64,000 nt of DNA, taken from the NCBI RefSeq assembly GCF_900637185.1, contig NZ_LR134352.1:3524001-3588000 (forward strand), read 5' to 3'. A program made the position numbers and the translations under genes. Numbering within the stretch: position 1 is the stretch's first letter; every line of letters starts with the position of its first letter. Under the pieces are notes generated by a model that was given only the letters and a program-made list of their open reading frames with translations, was not told the origin of the DNA and did no database searches. The stretch comes from Nocardia asteroides (lineage in GTDB: Bacteria; Actinomycetota; Actinomycetes; Mycobacteriales; Mycobacteriaceae). Below are positions 50,185-59,367 of this stretch, piece by piece.

Positions 50185-50538
50185 CTAAGCGGCCGAGGCC
50201 TTCTCGTAGGCGGCGATGATGTCGGCGGAGATGCGGCCGCGGGTGGAGACGGCGTGGCCGTTCTCGCTGGCCCAGGCGCGGATGGCGCTCAGGTCGTTGC
50301 GGCGGGCCGCGGGCTTGGCGGGGGCCTTGGCCTCGGATCGGCGCGTGGAGTTCTTGGCTCGGCCGATCTTGCGGGCGTGCGCGATCCATTCGTCGAAGGA
50401 TTTGCGCAGTGCGGCGGCATTGGCGGAGGACAGGTCGATTTCGTAGGCGACGCCGTCGAATTCGAACGCGACGGTTTCCTCGGCGACCGAGGTGCCGTCG
50501 AAGTCGTCGATCAGTGTGACAACAACCTTGCGAGCCAT
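50185..50538 (-). CDS. lsr2: Nucleoid-associated protein Lsr2
   Basis: This 117-residue xenogeneic silencer binds AT-rich DNA and compacts the chromosome. The N-terminal dimerisation domain (KVVVTLIDDFDGTSVAEETV, FEFDGVAYEIDLS, ALRKSFDEWIAHARKIGR) and the C-terminal AT-hook-like domain (IRAWASENGHAVSTRGRISA with the RGR minor-groove motif) are both complete. It is monocistronic. Lsr2 probably represses the more AT-rich parts of this window. Confidence 0.96.
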   Translation of the reverse strand: MARKVVVTLIDDFDGTSVAEETVAFEFDGVAYEIDLSSANAAALRKSFDEWIAHARKIGRAKNSTRRSEAKAPAKPAARRNDLSAIRAWASENGHAVSTRGRISADIIAAYEKASAA

Positions 50539-50623
50539 CAGTGCATCCTGTTCGTCATCGGTCGATCGCGGTTGTTCGCGATACTAACGCCCCGCGCGAA
50601 GTGAGGCGAAATCCGATTCACGC

Positions 50624-51286
50624 TCAGGCCTGTCGCGTTCCGGTATTCGGTAAAGGCCGCGCGGAACCGCCGCCGAGGAACAGCGGTGGCATGAAGTGCA
50701 GCATCAGGGTGGACCAGGTCAGGTGCGCGATCAGCGAGGCCTGGATACCGCCGGTGTATCGCCGCTGTACGCCGAACAGGGTGCCCATGACCGCGGCGGC
50801 CAGCACCAGCGCGGGATTGCGGGTGGCGGTCGTGTTGAGGATGTACGCGCCGGTCGAGACGGCGACGGGCCAGCGGGGCGCGGCCTGATAGACAGCGCCC
50901 CGGAAGAACACTTCCTCGGCGGCGCCGTTGGCCAGCGCGGTCAGCAGCACCGCCGGTGTCCGCCCGCGATCCGCGTAGCGCATGAGTCGCGTGATCGCGT
51001 TGCGCAGCACCGGGATTCGACGCGCGACCAGGGCGCACCCGTAGAACACCCCGAACGCCGCGACTCCGGTCGCGGCCGGTGCGAGGACGCGCCGGTCGCG
51101 CGGCCCGGCCGACGGCGGCGTGGTGGCCAGCCCGCCGAGGGTGAAGGTGGCGGCGGTGGCGAAGGTGAGTCCGTAGAAGCGGTTGCTCGCGGGCGGTGCG
51201 GCCAGGGAAGCGCCCAGCAGTGCCGTGCCGGTCACACCGACGGCGGCGACCGCGCGGGCCTGACGCCGCTGAGCGCGGGCATTCAT
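50624..51286 (-). CDS. CPBP-family intramembrane metalloprotease/glutamic endopeptidase
   Basis: This is a 220-residue membrane protein with several hydrophobic segments and the CPBP motif EExxxR (Glu124, Glu125, Arg129 in GAAEEVFFRGAVYQ), and a later histidine motif (SLIAHLTWSTLML). It may cleave membrane-bound peptides or act without catalysis. The ATG at 51286 overlaps the stop of the upstream NAD-binding gene (51283-51286), so both are one operon. Confidence 0.85.
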   Translation of the reverse strand: MNARAQRRQARAVAAVGVTGTALLGASLAAPPASNRFYGLTFATAATFTLGGLATTPPSAGPRDRRVLAPAATGVAAFGVFYGCALVARRIPVLRNAITRLMRYADRGRTPAVLLTALANGAAEEVFFRGAVYQAAPRWPVAVSTGAYILNTTATRNPALVLAAAVMGTLFGVQRRYTGGIQASLIAHLTWSTLMLHFMPPLFLGGGSARPLPNTGTRQA

Positions 51287-52179
51287 GCGTCGTACCGCAG
51301 CCCGACGCGCTCGCCGAGCGCACGCAGGACGGCCTCGTCGTAGCCGATCGTCTCGAACGGCAGCAGCTCGCGAATCGCGGTGTCGTGCACCACGACCTCG
51401 TTGACCATCGAGTCGACCAGCGACCTGCCGGTCTGCACATCGACATCGGTGACCAGCGCGAGCCAGCGCGACGACAACCGTGGCGACAGCAACGGCACGG
51501 GCACGATCGGGGTCGGCCTGCCCTGGATCCGGGCCACCCGCCGCAGCATGTCGAGGTAGGCGAGGACGTCGGGGCCGCCGATCTCGTAGGTCCGGCCCGT
51601 GGCCCGCGGGTCGTCGAGGACACCGGCCAGATAGCGGATCACGTCGTCGACCGCGATCGGCTGGGTTCGGGTACGGACCCAGCGCGGGGTGATCATCGCG
51701 GGCAGATGCTCGACCAGCTGCCGGGTGATCTCCCAGGAGATGCCGCCGTGCCCGACGATGATCCCCGCGCGCAACGTCGTCACCGGGACACCCGCCTCGC
51801 CGAGCAACGTCTCGACCTGCCTGCGGCTGCGTAGATGCGCCGAGAGATGGTCCGAGTCGTCGCCGAGCCCGCCCAGGTAGATGATGCGCCGCACCCCGGC
51901 CCCCGCGGCGGCCTGCGCGAAGTTGCGGGCCGCCGCCGCGTCCCGGCGCTCGAAGTCGGCTTCGGCCAGCGAGTGCACGAGGTAGTAGGCGCTGTCGCAA
52001 CCGGACAGCGCGGCCTCGAGCGAGGCACGGTCGGCGACGTCGGCGCCGACGGGCGTGCCCGCGCCGCGATAGGTGTCGGGGTGTCTGGTCATCGCGCGCA
52101 CGGAATGCCCAGACTCCGCGAGCTGGGGGCAGAGCCGACGCCCGATGAACCCTGTCGAACCGGCGACCAGTACGTCCAC
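51283..52179 (-). CDS. NAD(P)-binding (NmrA-like/extended SDR) protein
   Basis: This 298-residue protein has the Rossmann motif VAGSTGFIGRRL at the N-terminus, the nucleotide-proximal VRAMTRHPDTY, the YYLVHSL pattern and RRIIYLGGLGDD, typical of atypical SDRs of the NmrA/complex-I-subunit kind. The catalytic YxxxK motif is not obvious, so it may sense rather than convert NAD(P)H. The GTG at 52179 has GAGGA six bases upstream. It is coupled to the CPBP gene. Confidence 0.82.
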   Translation of the reverse strand: MDVLVAGSTGFIGRRLCPQLAESGHSVRAMTRHPDTYRGAGTPVGADVADRASLEAALSGCDSAYYLVHSLAEADFERRDAAAARNFAQAAAGAGVRRIIYLGGLGDDSDHLSAHLRSRRQVETLLGEAGVPVTTLRAGIIVGHGGISWEITRQLVEHLPAMITPRWVRTRTQPIAVDDVIRYLAGVLDDPRATGRTYEIGGPDVLAYLDMLRRVARIQGRPTPIVPVPLLSPRLSSRWLALVTDVDVQTGRSLVDSMVNEVVVHDTAIRELLPFETIGYDEAVLRALGERVGLRYDA

Positions 52180-52394
52180 AACGCTTCCTCTCCACGCGGG
52201 CGGAAAACGGCCAGGACAGTGCAGTGTGCGCCAGGCTACCAACCGGAGCGCGCGCCCAGCTCAAACCACGGCACGCAGGGGAGCGGCCGACACGACGACC
52301 GACAGCCGCAGATTCGCCGATTTCCACGGCGGGCAACGATCAGTGGCGTGAGACGTTGTCGTACTGCCGTGGCATGGCTACCGGCATGCAGAAG

Positions 52395-52424
52395 GTCGGG
52401 TACCACCATTCAGTGGTACCCGAC
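52395..52424 (-). terminator. Terminator hairpin of the OmpA-like lipoprotein gene
   Basis: Perfect 12-bp arms (GTCGGGTACCAC and its complement) enclose a 6-nt loop, 21 bp after the stop codon of the lipoprotein gene. The T-tract is weak, so it may be a pause or stabilising hairpin rather than a strong terminator. Confidence 0.7.
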
Positions 52425-52445
52425 TCTTGTCGCTGTCGGCGCCGG

Positions 52446-52970
52446 CTACCCGTCGACCACCGTGATCTTGGCCTGGTCGGGATTCACCGACGAATCGGAG
52501 GGATTCGCGTCGGCCTTGACCGTGATACGCGACTCGTCGATACCGTCGGATTCGAGCTTGGCGGCGATATTGTCGCCGCGGGCCTGGGCCACGGACTTGG
52601 CGTCGGCGACATTGGAATCCTGGGCGTAGGTCGTGATCTCGATCTTGGTGTCGTTGCCCTGCAGGGCGGCCGCCACCGCCGTGAGGGTGGCGGTGTCGAC
52701 CGCGTCGAGGTCCGAACTGCCCGCGTCGAACGAGATCGGCGCGGCGGCCAGAATCTTGTTGATCGCATCCTGCACCGTCTGCTGCACGTTGTCGCGCACG
52801 GAACTCACCGCCGAGGACGCCGTCGCCACAATGCTGCTCTTCATGGTGCTGACCTGGGCCGTCGAGGTGGTCGCCGAGGTGGAGGAGTCGTCGTCGGACG
52901 TGCACGCGGCGGTCATCAGCAGAGCCACCGCGACCGAGGCGATGCCGATGACGCGATTGTCGAGTTTCAC
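52446..52970 (-). CDS. OmpA-like domain lipoprotein
   Basis: This 174-residue lipoprotein has a signal ending MTAAC (Cys23 lipidated), an acidic and Ser/Thr-rich linker, and an OmpA-type peptidoglycan-binding domain (ISFDAGSSDLDAVDTATLTA, KIEITTYAQDSNVADAKSVA, RGDNIAAKLESDGIDESRI). It resembles mycobacterial ArfA-type envelope proteins and likely links the membrane to the cell wall. The GTG at 52970 has GGAG five bases upstream. Confidence 0.85.
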   Translation of the reverse strand: MKLDNRVIGIASVAVALLMTAACTSDDDSSTSATTSTAQVSTMKSSIVATASSAVSSVRDNVQQTVQDAINKILAAAPISFDAGSSDLDAVDTATLTAVAAALQGNDTKIEITTYAQDSNVADAKSVAQARGDNIAAKLESDGIDESRITVKADANPSDSSVNPDQAKITVVDG

Positions 52971-53279
52971 GGAGTCTCCTGATCTGTGAAGGCCGGATGG
53001 GCGAATCGTGCGCCGACTCCGGTCCCCGCGCCTCACCCGAATCGGGTGAACCCAGCTCACCAGACCGCCCAGGTTCAATGTGGATACAGAGATATGCGCA
53101 TCACACCATCAATCTTGCTTCTCTCGAGACTCGGGTACTCACCTGACAATCAATCCTCATTCCGGCACAACGAGCACGGAGCTGACCGTCGGACTCACGC
53201 ATCGTCCGAACCCGTTGCAGCGTGCGCTGATTAGGCGTGCTCGGCGCACGGGCACCTGTCATCCAATCCTGCGTCCGCA
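52971..53279. other. Intergenic region between the lipoprotein and epoxide hydrolase genes
   Basis: No gene is supported in this 309-bp stretch, which is less GC-rich than the coding sequence around it. It contains a perfect 17-bp inverted repeat TCACCCGAATCGGGTGA at 53033-53049, about 63 bp before the lipoprotein start on the minus strand, which is a suitable place for an operator. The rest, which follows the epoxide hydrolase stop, shows nothing clear. Confidence 0.5.
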
Positions 53280-54473
53280 TCACCGCCACGATGCGGATTC
53301 CAGCCTGCGCTGAGTCAGGGCGGCCGTGAGGCCTTCTCGGAGATCGGCGACGAAGAAGTCGGGAACCTCGAGTGAGGGGAAATGGCCTCCGGATTCGGGG
53401 GTGCTCCATCGGACGATCTTCCGGTATCGCTGTTGGGCCAAGGGGCGGGGGCACTTCTCGGTGTCGCGGGGGTACATGGTGAGGGCGGACGGGACGTCGA
53501 CGCGGAGGTCGGGGTCCAGCGAGTTGTGGCTTTCGTAGTAGATGCGGGCCGCCGATGCGCCGGACCGGGTCAGCCAATACAGGGTGACGTCGTCGAGGAT
53601 GCGGTCGAGGGAGATGGTTTCGAACGGGCTGTCGTCGGTGTCGCTCCATTCGGCGAATTTGTCGAGGATCCAGGCGAGCAGGCCGACCGGGGAGTCGACG
53701 AGGGAATAGCCGATGGTCTGCGGCCGGGTCGCCTGCTGCTTCGCGTAGGCCGCGCGATGGCGCCAGAAATCGCGCGTTTCCTCGACCCAGGTGCGTTCGG
53801 CCGCCGTGAGATTCCCGACCGGCGCTCCGGGCGGAGCCTCGGCGAATGTCGTGTGGATGCCGAGAACGTGTCCTGGGAATCGGCCGCCGAGAACGGTGGT
53901 GATATTGCCGCCCCAGTCGCCACCGTGCGCCAGGAATGTCCCATAGCCGAGCCTTCCCATCAATTCCACCCAGGCGGCCGCGATCTTCTCGGTTCCCCAG
54001 CCGGTGGTGGCCGGCTTGTCGCTGTAGCCGAATCCCGGCAGGGACGGCACCACGACGTGGAATGCCTGCGCGCCATCAGTTTTCGGATTCGTCAGCTCGT
54101 CGATGATGTCGATGAACCGGACGATGCTGTCCGGCCAGCCGTGGGTCAGGAGCAGGGGAGTGGCGTCCGCGCGGGGAGAACGGCGGTGCAGGAAATGGAT
54201 ACCCAGTCCGTCGATGATCGTGCGGAATTGGCCGATGCGGTCGAGGCGTTCCTCGAACGCGCGCCAGTCGTATCCGGTGCGCCAGTAGTGCACGACCTCG
54301 ATGAGATCGGCGAGTGGCACACCCTGATCCCAGCGGCGCGGATCGGGGGCGGCGCGGTAGACCGTCTCGGCTTCCGGGAATCGCGCCGCGGCCAGTCGTG
54401 CGCGGAGATCGTCCAGCTCGGCGTCGGGCGTGTGGGCGGCGAAAGGAAGAACGTCGCTGGTCGGGTTGTACAC
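53280..54473 (-). CDS. Epoxide hydrolase (EHN-type alpha/beta hydrolase)
   Basis: This 397-residue enzyme opens epoxides with water. It has an N-terminal EHN domain (VLPFAAHTPDAELDDLRARL, VVHYWRTGYDWRAFEERLDR), oxyanion motif HGWPDS (111-116), the nucleophile Asp186 in AHGGDWGG, and the catalytic histidine in PESGGHFPSLEVP. The GTG at 54473 is preferred because AGGAGG lies four bases upstream. It is divergent from the CGNR gene with about 100 bp between, so that protein could regulate it. Possible substrates include epoxides of xenobiotics or lipids. Confidence 0.9.
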   Translation of the reverse strand: MYNPTSDVLPFAAHTPDAELDDLRARLAAARFPEAETVYRAAPDPRRWDQGVPLADLIEVVHYWRTGYDWRAFEERLDRIGQFRTIIDGLGIHFLHRRSPRADATPLLLTHGWPDSIVRFIDIIDELTNPKTDGAQAFHVVVPSLPGFGYSDKPATTGWGTEKIAAAWVELMGRLGYGTFLAHGGDWGGNITTVLGGRFPGHVLGIHTTFAEAPPGAPVGNLTAAERTWVEETRDFWRHRAAYAKQQATRPQTIGYSLVDSPVGLLAWILDKFAEWSDTDDSPFETISLDRILDDVTLYWLTRSGASAARIYYESHNSLDPDLRVDVPSALTMYPRDTEKCPRPLAQQRYRKIVRWSTPESGGHFPSLEVPDFFVADLREGLTAALTQRRLESASWR

Positions 54474-54574
54474 GAGACCTCCTGGCGATCGCGAAACCGG
54501 CACGCCGGTGGCGAACCGGCATAGATGGTTCTAACACGCGGTCCCGTCGAATGGCAACCGGCTATGGTGGTTCC

Positions 54575-55138
54575 ATGACGGCTGAGTTTCCCGACTTCCG
54601 CCTCGGTACCGTGCTGGCCACCAGCTTCACGGGGACACTGTCGGAGCGGCACGGCGATCCGGTGGAGCGCCTACCCACGCCACAGCGACTCGTCGACTGG
54701 CTGGCCGTCTACGGCCTGACCGTGGACTCCTGCACCGCGGCCCAGCTCGACCAGGCGAGGGAATTGCGGGAGTCGATCCACGCCGCCGCGACCGCCGCGG
54801 CGAGCCACGGCGTCCTGCCTGCGGCCGCCGTCCAGGTCGTCAACGACCACAGCGTTCGGGGCCGGGCCTCGGCCACGTTGACGACCGAGGGCAGCCGACG
54901 ATGGCTGCTCGGTGCGGCCACCGGCGTCGAGGATGCCCTGGGCGTGATCGCCGCCGACGCGATCAGCATCATCGCGGGCGAGCGCGACGGGCGCTTGGCC
55001 CTGTGCGCGGCGCCGACCTGCCGGGCCGCCTTCTTCGACACCAGCCGGAGTCGGACCCGCCGCTGGTGTGACATGAACACCTGCGGGAATCGGGAGAAGA
55101 AGGCGCGCTTCCACGCCGGCCGGCGCGCGACCGGCTGA
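54575..55138 (+). CDS. CGNR zinc-finger/ABATE-domain protein
   Basis: This 187-residue protein has an N-terminal ABATE-like ligand domain (EFPDFRLGTVLATSFTGTLS, DPVERLPTPQRLVDWLAVYG) and the C-terminal zinc finger with CAAPTC and CDMNTCGNREKKARFH. CGNR proteins are thought to be stress-induced transcription regulators. It is divergent from the epoxide hydrolase gene and ends 3 bp from the convergent P450 gene. Confidence 0.88.
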   Translation: MTAEFPDFRLGTVLATSFTGTLSERHGDPVERLPTPQRLVDWLAVYGLTVDSCTAAQLDQARELRESIHAAATAAASHGVLPAAAVQVVNDHSVRGRASATLTTEGSRRWLLGAATGVEDALGVIAADAISIIAGERDGRLALCAAPTCRAAFFDTSRSRTRRWCDMNTCGNREKKARFHAGRRATG

Positions 55139-55141
55139 CAC

Positions 55142-56485
55142 CTATCGCTGCTGCAGCGCCGCGGTGGTGATGGTGAAGTCCAGTCCGAAGTTGTTGTAGG
55201 TCAACGGAAGTGGCGCGGACGGATCGAGACCGGGGGTGGATCGCAGCTCGACATCGGAGGTGCGCAGCAGCTGGGCGAGCAGTGTACCGGTGGTGAACAG
55301 CACCAGGTCGCGGCCGGGGCAGGCGGCCGGGCCCGCGCTGAACGGGACCAGCTGCGGGGTGGTGCGCGCGCGACCGTCGAGCCAGATGTCGGGGACGAAG
55401 TCGTGCGCGAACGGCAGCGTCCGGTCGTCGCGATGGAACGCGACCGCCGCCACGAGCAGCGCGGCCCCCGCGTCGAGAGTGAACCGCTGGTCACCCTCGC
55501 CCCAGTCGGTGTCCTCGGTGGTCTCGCGCAGCATCAGCGGCGTGGTGGGCCACAGGCGAACCGACTCGAGCACGCAGGCGCGCAGATAGGGCAGTGTCGC
55601 GGGATCGGTCTGGTTCAGGGCCTCGGTCGTCGCCACACTGCGCTGGTCGGGGTGGGTGGCCAGCAACGCGAGGGCGCGGCTCAGCGCGATACCCGCCGCG
55701 TCGAAGGCGGACAGCCAATGCGGTACCTGCCCGATCGGGTCCGTGGCGCCGGTCGTGGGCGTGGCCAGCAGCGCGCCGAGCAGGCTGTCCGGATCCGGTG
55801 ACTCGGCGTGGTCGTAGAGGCGATCGAAGAACTTCTCGCGGGTGCGCCGGTGCCGCGGCGCCAGGAACGACCAGTTGCCCGCCGAGCGCAGCGTCCACAG
55901 CAGATCGGTGATCTCGTCGTCGTCGCGCGCGGCCGACCCGAGCGTCAGGCGCCGGACCAGCCGCCACCACGCGACCGTGAATCCGGCGGCGTCGAGGTGG
56001 CCCGCGGTGGTCGCCTCCGTGGTCAGGCGCGCGGCTTCGTCGGCGATCACCTCGGCGAACGGCGTGGCCAGCCGGTGCAGCGCGGCGCCGGTGTCCAGCG
56101 CGGCCTCGTTCAGCGCGCGGCGTTGTGCGCGGAGTTCACCGCGCGACACCAGGACGCCGTGCGGCTGGAACTGGCCGAGCGCGGCCCGCTTCTCCCGGTT
56201 GGCCGGATCGAACGGCGACGGAGCGTCCGCGAGCACCCGGCCGACATCGGCCGGATCGAGCACGACGATCACCCGCCGTCTCGGCAGCACCAACTCGACC
56301 GGGCCCGGACCGAATTCGTCGCGCAGCCGGTGGATTCGCGCCACCGCGCGCGCATCGGCACCGGTGCGTTCGAGCAGGCCCATCGTCCGGCGCCGGCGCG
56401 CGATCACCCCCGCGGCGAAGCCGGCGAGTCCCAGATCCGCGAGCGTCGCTACCGCACGAAAACCCGTCAGCCGAGGATGCGACAT
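55142..56485 (-). CDS. Cytochrome P450
   Basis: This 447-residue haem monooxygenase has ExxR at Glu307-Arg310 (LESVRLWP), the meander, and the haem-binding loop FSAGPAACPGRD with Cys389. The I-helix (WLSAFDAAGIALSRAL) lacks the usual threonine after AG, which may alter oxygen activation. The ATG at 56485 has AGGAGG four bases upstream. There is no ferredoxin next to it, so redox partners are elsewhere. The substrate is unknown. Confidence 0.9.
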   Translation of the reverse strand: MSHPRLTGFRAVATLADLGLAGFAAGVIARRRRTMGLLERTGADARAVARIHRLRDEFGPGPVELVLPRRRVIVVLDPADVGRVLADAPSPFDPANREKRAALGQFQPHGVLVSRGELRAQRRALNEAALDTGAALHRLATPFAEVIADEAARLTTEATTAGHLDAAGFTVAWWRLVRRLTLGSAARDDDEITDLLWTLRSAGNWSFLAPRHRRTREKFFDRLYDHAESPDPDSLLGALLATPTTGATDPIGQVPHWLSAFDAAGIALSRALALLATHPDQRSVATTEALNQTDPATLPYLRACVLESVRLWPTTPLMLRETTEDTDWGEGDQRFTLDAGAALLVAAVAFHRDDRTLPFAHDFVPDIWLDGRARTTPQLVPFSAGPAACPGRDLVLFTTGTLLAQLLRTSDVELRSTPGLDPSAPLPLTYNNFGLDFTITTAALQQR

Positions 56486-56572
56486 AGAACCTCCTGAATT
56501 CGTCGGTCGTTCGGCTCGGCCATTCCACCGATCGACAGCGCCAAACGCCGGATGCCGGTCGATCACCGTGGC

Positions 56573-56779
56573 TCAGCCCTCGTCGAGGATCGCGTCGATC
56601 TCGTCGAGGCGGGTCTGGACGAGCGCCTTCTCCTCCCGCGCCGCCACGTACTCCTCGCCCTGGGCCGGGCTGCCGACGCGCGCTACCCGCTCGATCGACC
56701 TCGCCAGTTCCGTGCGTGTGCGCTCCAGTTCCGCGCGCTCTTCGCGCAGTCGTGCGAGTTCTGCTCCGGTACGTGTCAT
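56573..56779 (-). CDS. Small coiled-coil protein
   Basis: This 68-residue protein is almost entirely charged helix (TGAELARLREERAELERTRT, ELARSIERVARVGSPAQGEE, KALVQTRLDEIDAILDEG), so it probably forms a coiled coil. AGGAGG lies five bases before its ATG, which makes it a real gene despite its size. It sits between the P450 and alcohol dehydrogenase genes on the same strand and may be co-transcribed with the latter, 29 bp upstream. Function unknown. Confidence 0.65.
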   Translation of the reverse strand: MTRTGAELARLREERAELERTRTELARSIERVARVGSPAQGEEYVAAREEKALVQTRLDEIDAILDEG

Positions 56780-56808
56780 CTGAACCTCCTGACAATCGGG
56801 ATCGGCCG

Positions 56809-58005
56809 TCAATTCGATCGCAGCACGGGGTCGAGCACGATCTTGATCGCGCCGTCGGCCTTGCGCTGGAACATCTCGTAGGCGCCGGGCGCGTCGGCCA
56901 GCGGGAGCCGGTGCGTGGCGAAACCGTCCACGCCGAGCGGGTCGTCGTCGCCGAGCAGCGGCAGGATGTCGTCGGCCCAGCGTTTGACATTGGCCTGGCC
57001 CATCCGCAGCTGGATCTGCTTGTCGAACAGGACTCTCATCGGCAGCGGGTCGAGCATGCCGCCGTAGACGCCCACCAGTGAGATCGTCCCGCCGCGGCGC
57101 ACGATGTCGACGGCCAGCTGCAACGCGGCCAGGCGATCCACGGCGGCGGTGTCGATGAGCTTCGCGGCCAGGGCGTCGGGGAGCAGTCCCGCCGCTCGCT
57201 GGGCGGCCGAGGCCAGCGGCGATCCGTGCGCCTCCATCCCGACCGCGTCGATGACGGCATCGGTGCCGCGGCCGTGCGTCGCGTCCTGGACGGTCTGCGC
57301 GACCGTTTCCGGTGACGCGTCCAGGTCGATCGTCTCCACGCCGCGTCCGGCGGCCCGCCGCAGCCGCTCGGGTACCCGGTCCACGCCGAACACCCGGAGT
57401 CCGCGGTTCATCGCGATCCGCGCGCACATGTCGCCGATCGGGCCGAGCCCCAGCACGGTCACCGACCCGCCCTCGGGCACCGCGGCGTACTCGACCGCCT
57501 GCCAGGCGGTCGGCAGCACGTCCGACAGGAAGAGGAACCGGGTGTCGTCCGGGCCGTGGGGAACTTTGATGTGGGTGAAATCCGCGTGCGGAACGCGCAG
57601 GTATTCCGCCTGCCCGCCGGGAACCTGCCCGTAGAGCTTCGAGTATCCGAACAGCGCGGCGCCACTACCTTGCTCCCGGACCTGTGTGGTCTCGCACTGC
57701 GTCATCAGGCCCCGCTCGCACATGAAACAGTGACCGCAGCTGATCTGGAACGGCACCACGACGCGGTCGCCGACGGACAGGTTGTCGACGCCCGGTCCGA
57801 CCTCCTCGACGATGCCGATGGGTTCGTGCCCGAGAATGTCGCCTTCGGTCATGAACGGCCCGAGCACCTCGTAGAGGTGCAAATCGGAGCCGCAGATCGC
57901 CGTCGACGTGACCCGCACGATCGCGTCGGTGGGGGATTCGACGACCGGGTCGGGGACGGTGTCGACCGACACCTTTCGTCTGCCTTGCCAGGTAACCGCT
58001 CGCAT
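56809..58005 (-). CDS. Zinc-dependent alcohol dehydrogenase (formaldehyde dehydrogenase-like)
   Basis: This 398-residue medium-chain dehydrogenase has the catalytic zinc ligands Cys38 (ICGSDLH) and His60 (LGHEPIG), the structural zinc cysteines 90, 93, 96 and 104 (CGHCFMCERGLMTQC), and the NAD-binding motif VLGLGPIGDMCA. The long insert ETTQVREQGSGAALFGYSKL resembles glutathione-independent formaldehyde dehydrogenases. It should oxidise an alcohol or hydroxymethyl adduct with NAD. It precedes the coiled-coil gene in transcription order. Confidence 0.9.
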   Translation of the reverse strand: MRAVTWQGRRKVSVDTVPDPVVESPTDAIVRVTSTAICGSDLHLYEVLGPFMTEGDILGHEPIGIVEEVGPGVDNLSVGDRVVVPFQISCGHCFMCERGLMTQCETTQVREQGSGAALFGYSKLYGQVPGGQAEYLRVPHADFTHIKVPHGPDDTRFLFLSDVLPTAWQAVEYAAVPEGGSVTVLGLGPIGDMCARIAMNRGLRVFGVDRVPERLRRAAGRGVETIDLDASPETVAQTVQDATHGRGTDAVIDAVGMEAHGSPLASAAQRAAGLLPDALAAKLIDTAAVDRLAALQLAVDIVRRGGTISLVGVYGGMLDPLPMRVLFDKQIQLRMGQANVKRWADDILPLLGDDDPLGVDGFATHRLPLADAPGAYEMFQRKADGAIKIVLDPVLRSN

Positions 58006-58146
58006 AGCTGCCTCTCTGGCGTGCCGAAGTTCGGCCGCGTACGGAGGCGACTACCCGCAATCGCGCGATGTACCCGGAGCGCACCCATTGCGATCCCGCT
58101 GCGCGCAACCGGTGAGTGCCGGGCCGCGCGGCGTCATGGTGAGGGC

Positions 58147-59367
58147 ATGACATCCACAGAGACGAAACGCGCGGCCGATTCCGAACTGGATGACGTCTTC
58201 GCCCCGATCTTCGCCCGGATCGCCGACGGCGCGGTCGCCAGGGAGACCGACCGCACCCTGACCCACGCCGAGGTCGACGCCCTGCGCGCGGCGCGCTTCG
58301 GCGCGCTGCGGGTGCCGGTGGAGCACGGCGGCTACGGCGCGAGCGTACGCCAGCTGTTCCGGCTGCTCATCGACCTCGCCGCCGCCGAATCCAACCTCCC
58401 GCAGGCCCTGCGTGTGCACTTCTCGTTCGTCGAGGACCAGCTGCTGGCGGCGCCGGGCGCGGCACGGGACGGGTGGCTGCGCGCGATCGGCGAGGGCACC
58501 CTCGTGGGCAACGCCATCACCGAACCGGGCGTGGGCGCCGTCGACCGCTACCGCACCCGGCTGACCCGCGACGGCGACCACTGGCGCCTGGACGGCACCA
58601 AGTACTACAGCACCGGCTCGCTCTACGCCGACCACATCCTGGTCGCGGCCGACCGCGACGGCGAGCGGGTGGGGGTGCTGGTCGGCGCGCGGGCCGACGG
58701 CGTGCGTCAGCACGACGACTGGGACGGCTTCGGTCAGCGGCTCACCGCCAGCGGCACCACCGAATTCACCGCCGTCCGGGTGACCGACGACCAGATCCTG
58801 GGCCCCGGCTACGGTGTCCCCGGCCCGACCTACGCGACCGCCTACCTGCAGCTCGTGCAGCTCGCGGTGCTGGCCGGAATCGCGCAGCGCGCGGAATCGG
58901 ATGTGCGCGAATGGGTTTCGCGGCGTACTCGCGGCTACACGCACTCCGCCGCCGACCTGCCCCGGCACGACCCGCTGGTGCAGCAGGTGATCGGCAAGCT
59001 GTCCGCGGCCGCGTTCGCCGCCCGCGCGACCGTGCTCGCGGTGGCCGAACTCCTCGACGCGGTGCTCGACGCCGGAGCGAGCGACGAGGACGCGCTCACC
59101 GCCGTCGAACTCGCCGCCGCGCAGGCCCAGCTCGCGGTGATCGATATCGTGCTGCCCGCGACGAGCCTGCTGTTCGAGGTCGGCGGCGCCTCCATCGTCT
59201 CCGAAGGACTGCGCCTGGACCGGCACTGGCGCAACGCGCGCACCATCTCCGTGCACAACCCGGCCATCCAGAAGGCCAGGGTGGTGGGCGACCATCTGCT
59301 CAACGGGACGGACCTGCCGTTCGGCTGGAGCGCGGGCGAGCGGGTTCCGGCCGCGGGGGAGGCCTGA
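58147..59367 (+). CDS. Acyl-CoA dehydrogenase-fold flavin monooxygenase (DszC/SfnB-like)
   Basis: This is a 406-residue protein with the acyl-CoA dehydrogenase fold (FGALRVPVEHGGYGASVRQL, GNAITEPGVGAVDRYRTRLT, EVGGASIVSEGLRLDRHWRN). It lacks the usual catalytic Glu region of true dehydrogenases, and its C-terminal RNARTISVHNPAIQKARVVG is typical of the DszC/SfnB/XiaF group, which uses reduced flavin to oxygenate sulfur compounds or aromatics. It starts 6 bp after GAGGG and overlaps the next gene by one base (TGATG), so the two act together. No flavin reductase is next to it. Confidence 0.85.
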   Translation: MTSTETKRAADSELDDVFAPIFARIADGAVARETDRTLTHAEVDALRAARFGALRVPVEHGGYGASVRQLFRLLIDLAAAESNLPQALRVHFSFVEDQLLAAPGAARDGWLRAIGEGTLVGNAITEPGVGAVDRYRTRLTRDGDHWRLDGTKYYSTGSLYADHILVAADRDGERVGVLVGARADGVRQHDDWDGFGQRLTASGTTEFTAVRVTDDQILGPGYGVPGPTYATAYLQLVQLAVLAGIAQRAESDVREWVSRRTRGYTHSAADLPRHDPLVQQVIGKLSAAAFAARATVLAVAELLDAVLDAGASDEDALTAVELAAAQAQLAVIDIVLPATSLLFEVGGASIVSEGLRLDRHWRNARTISVHNPAIQKARVVGDHLLNGTDLPFGWSAGERVPAAGEA

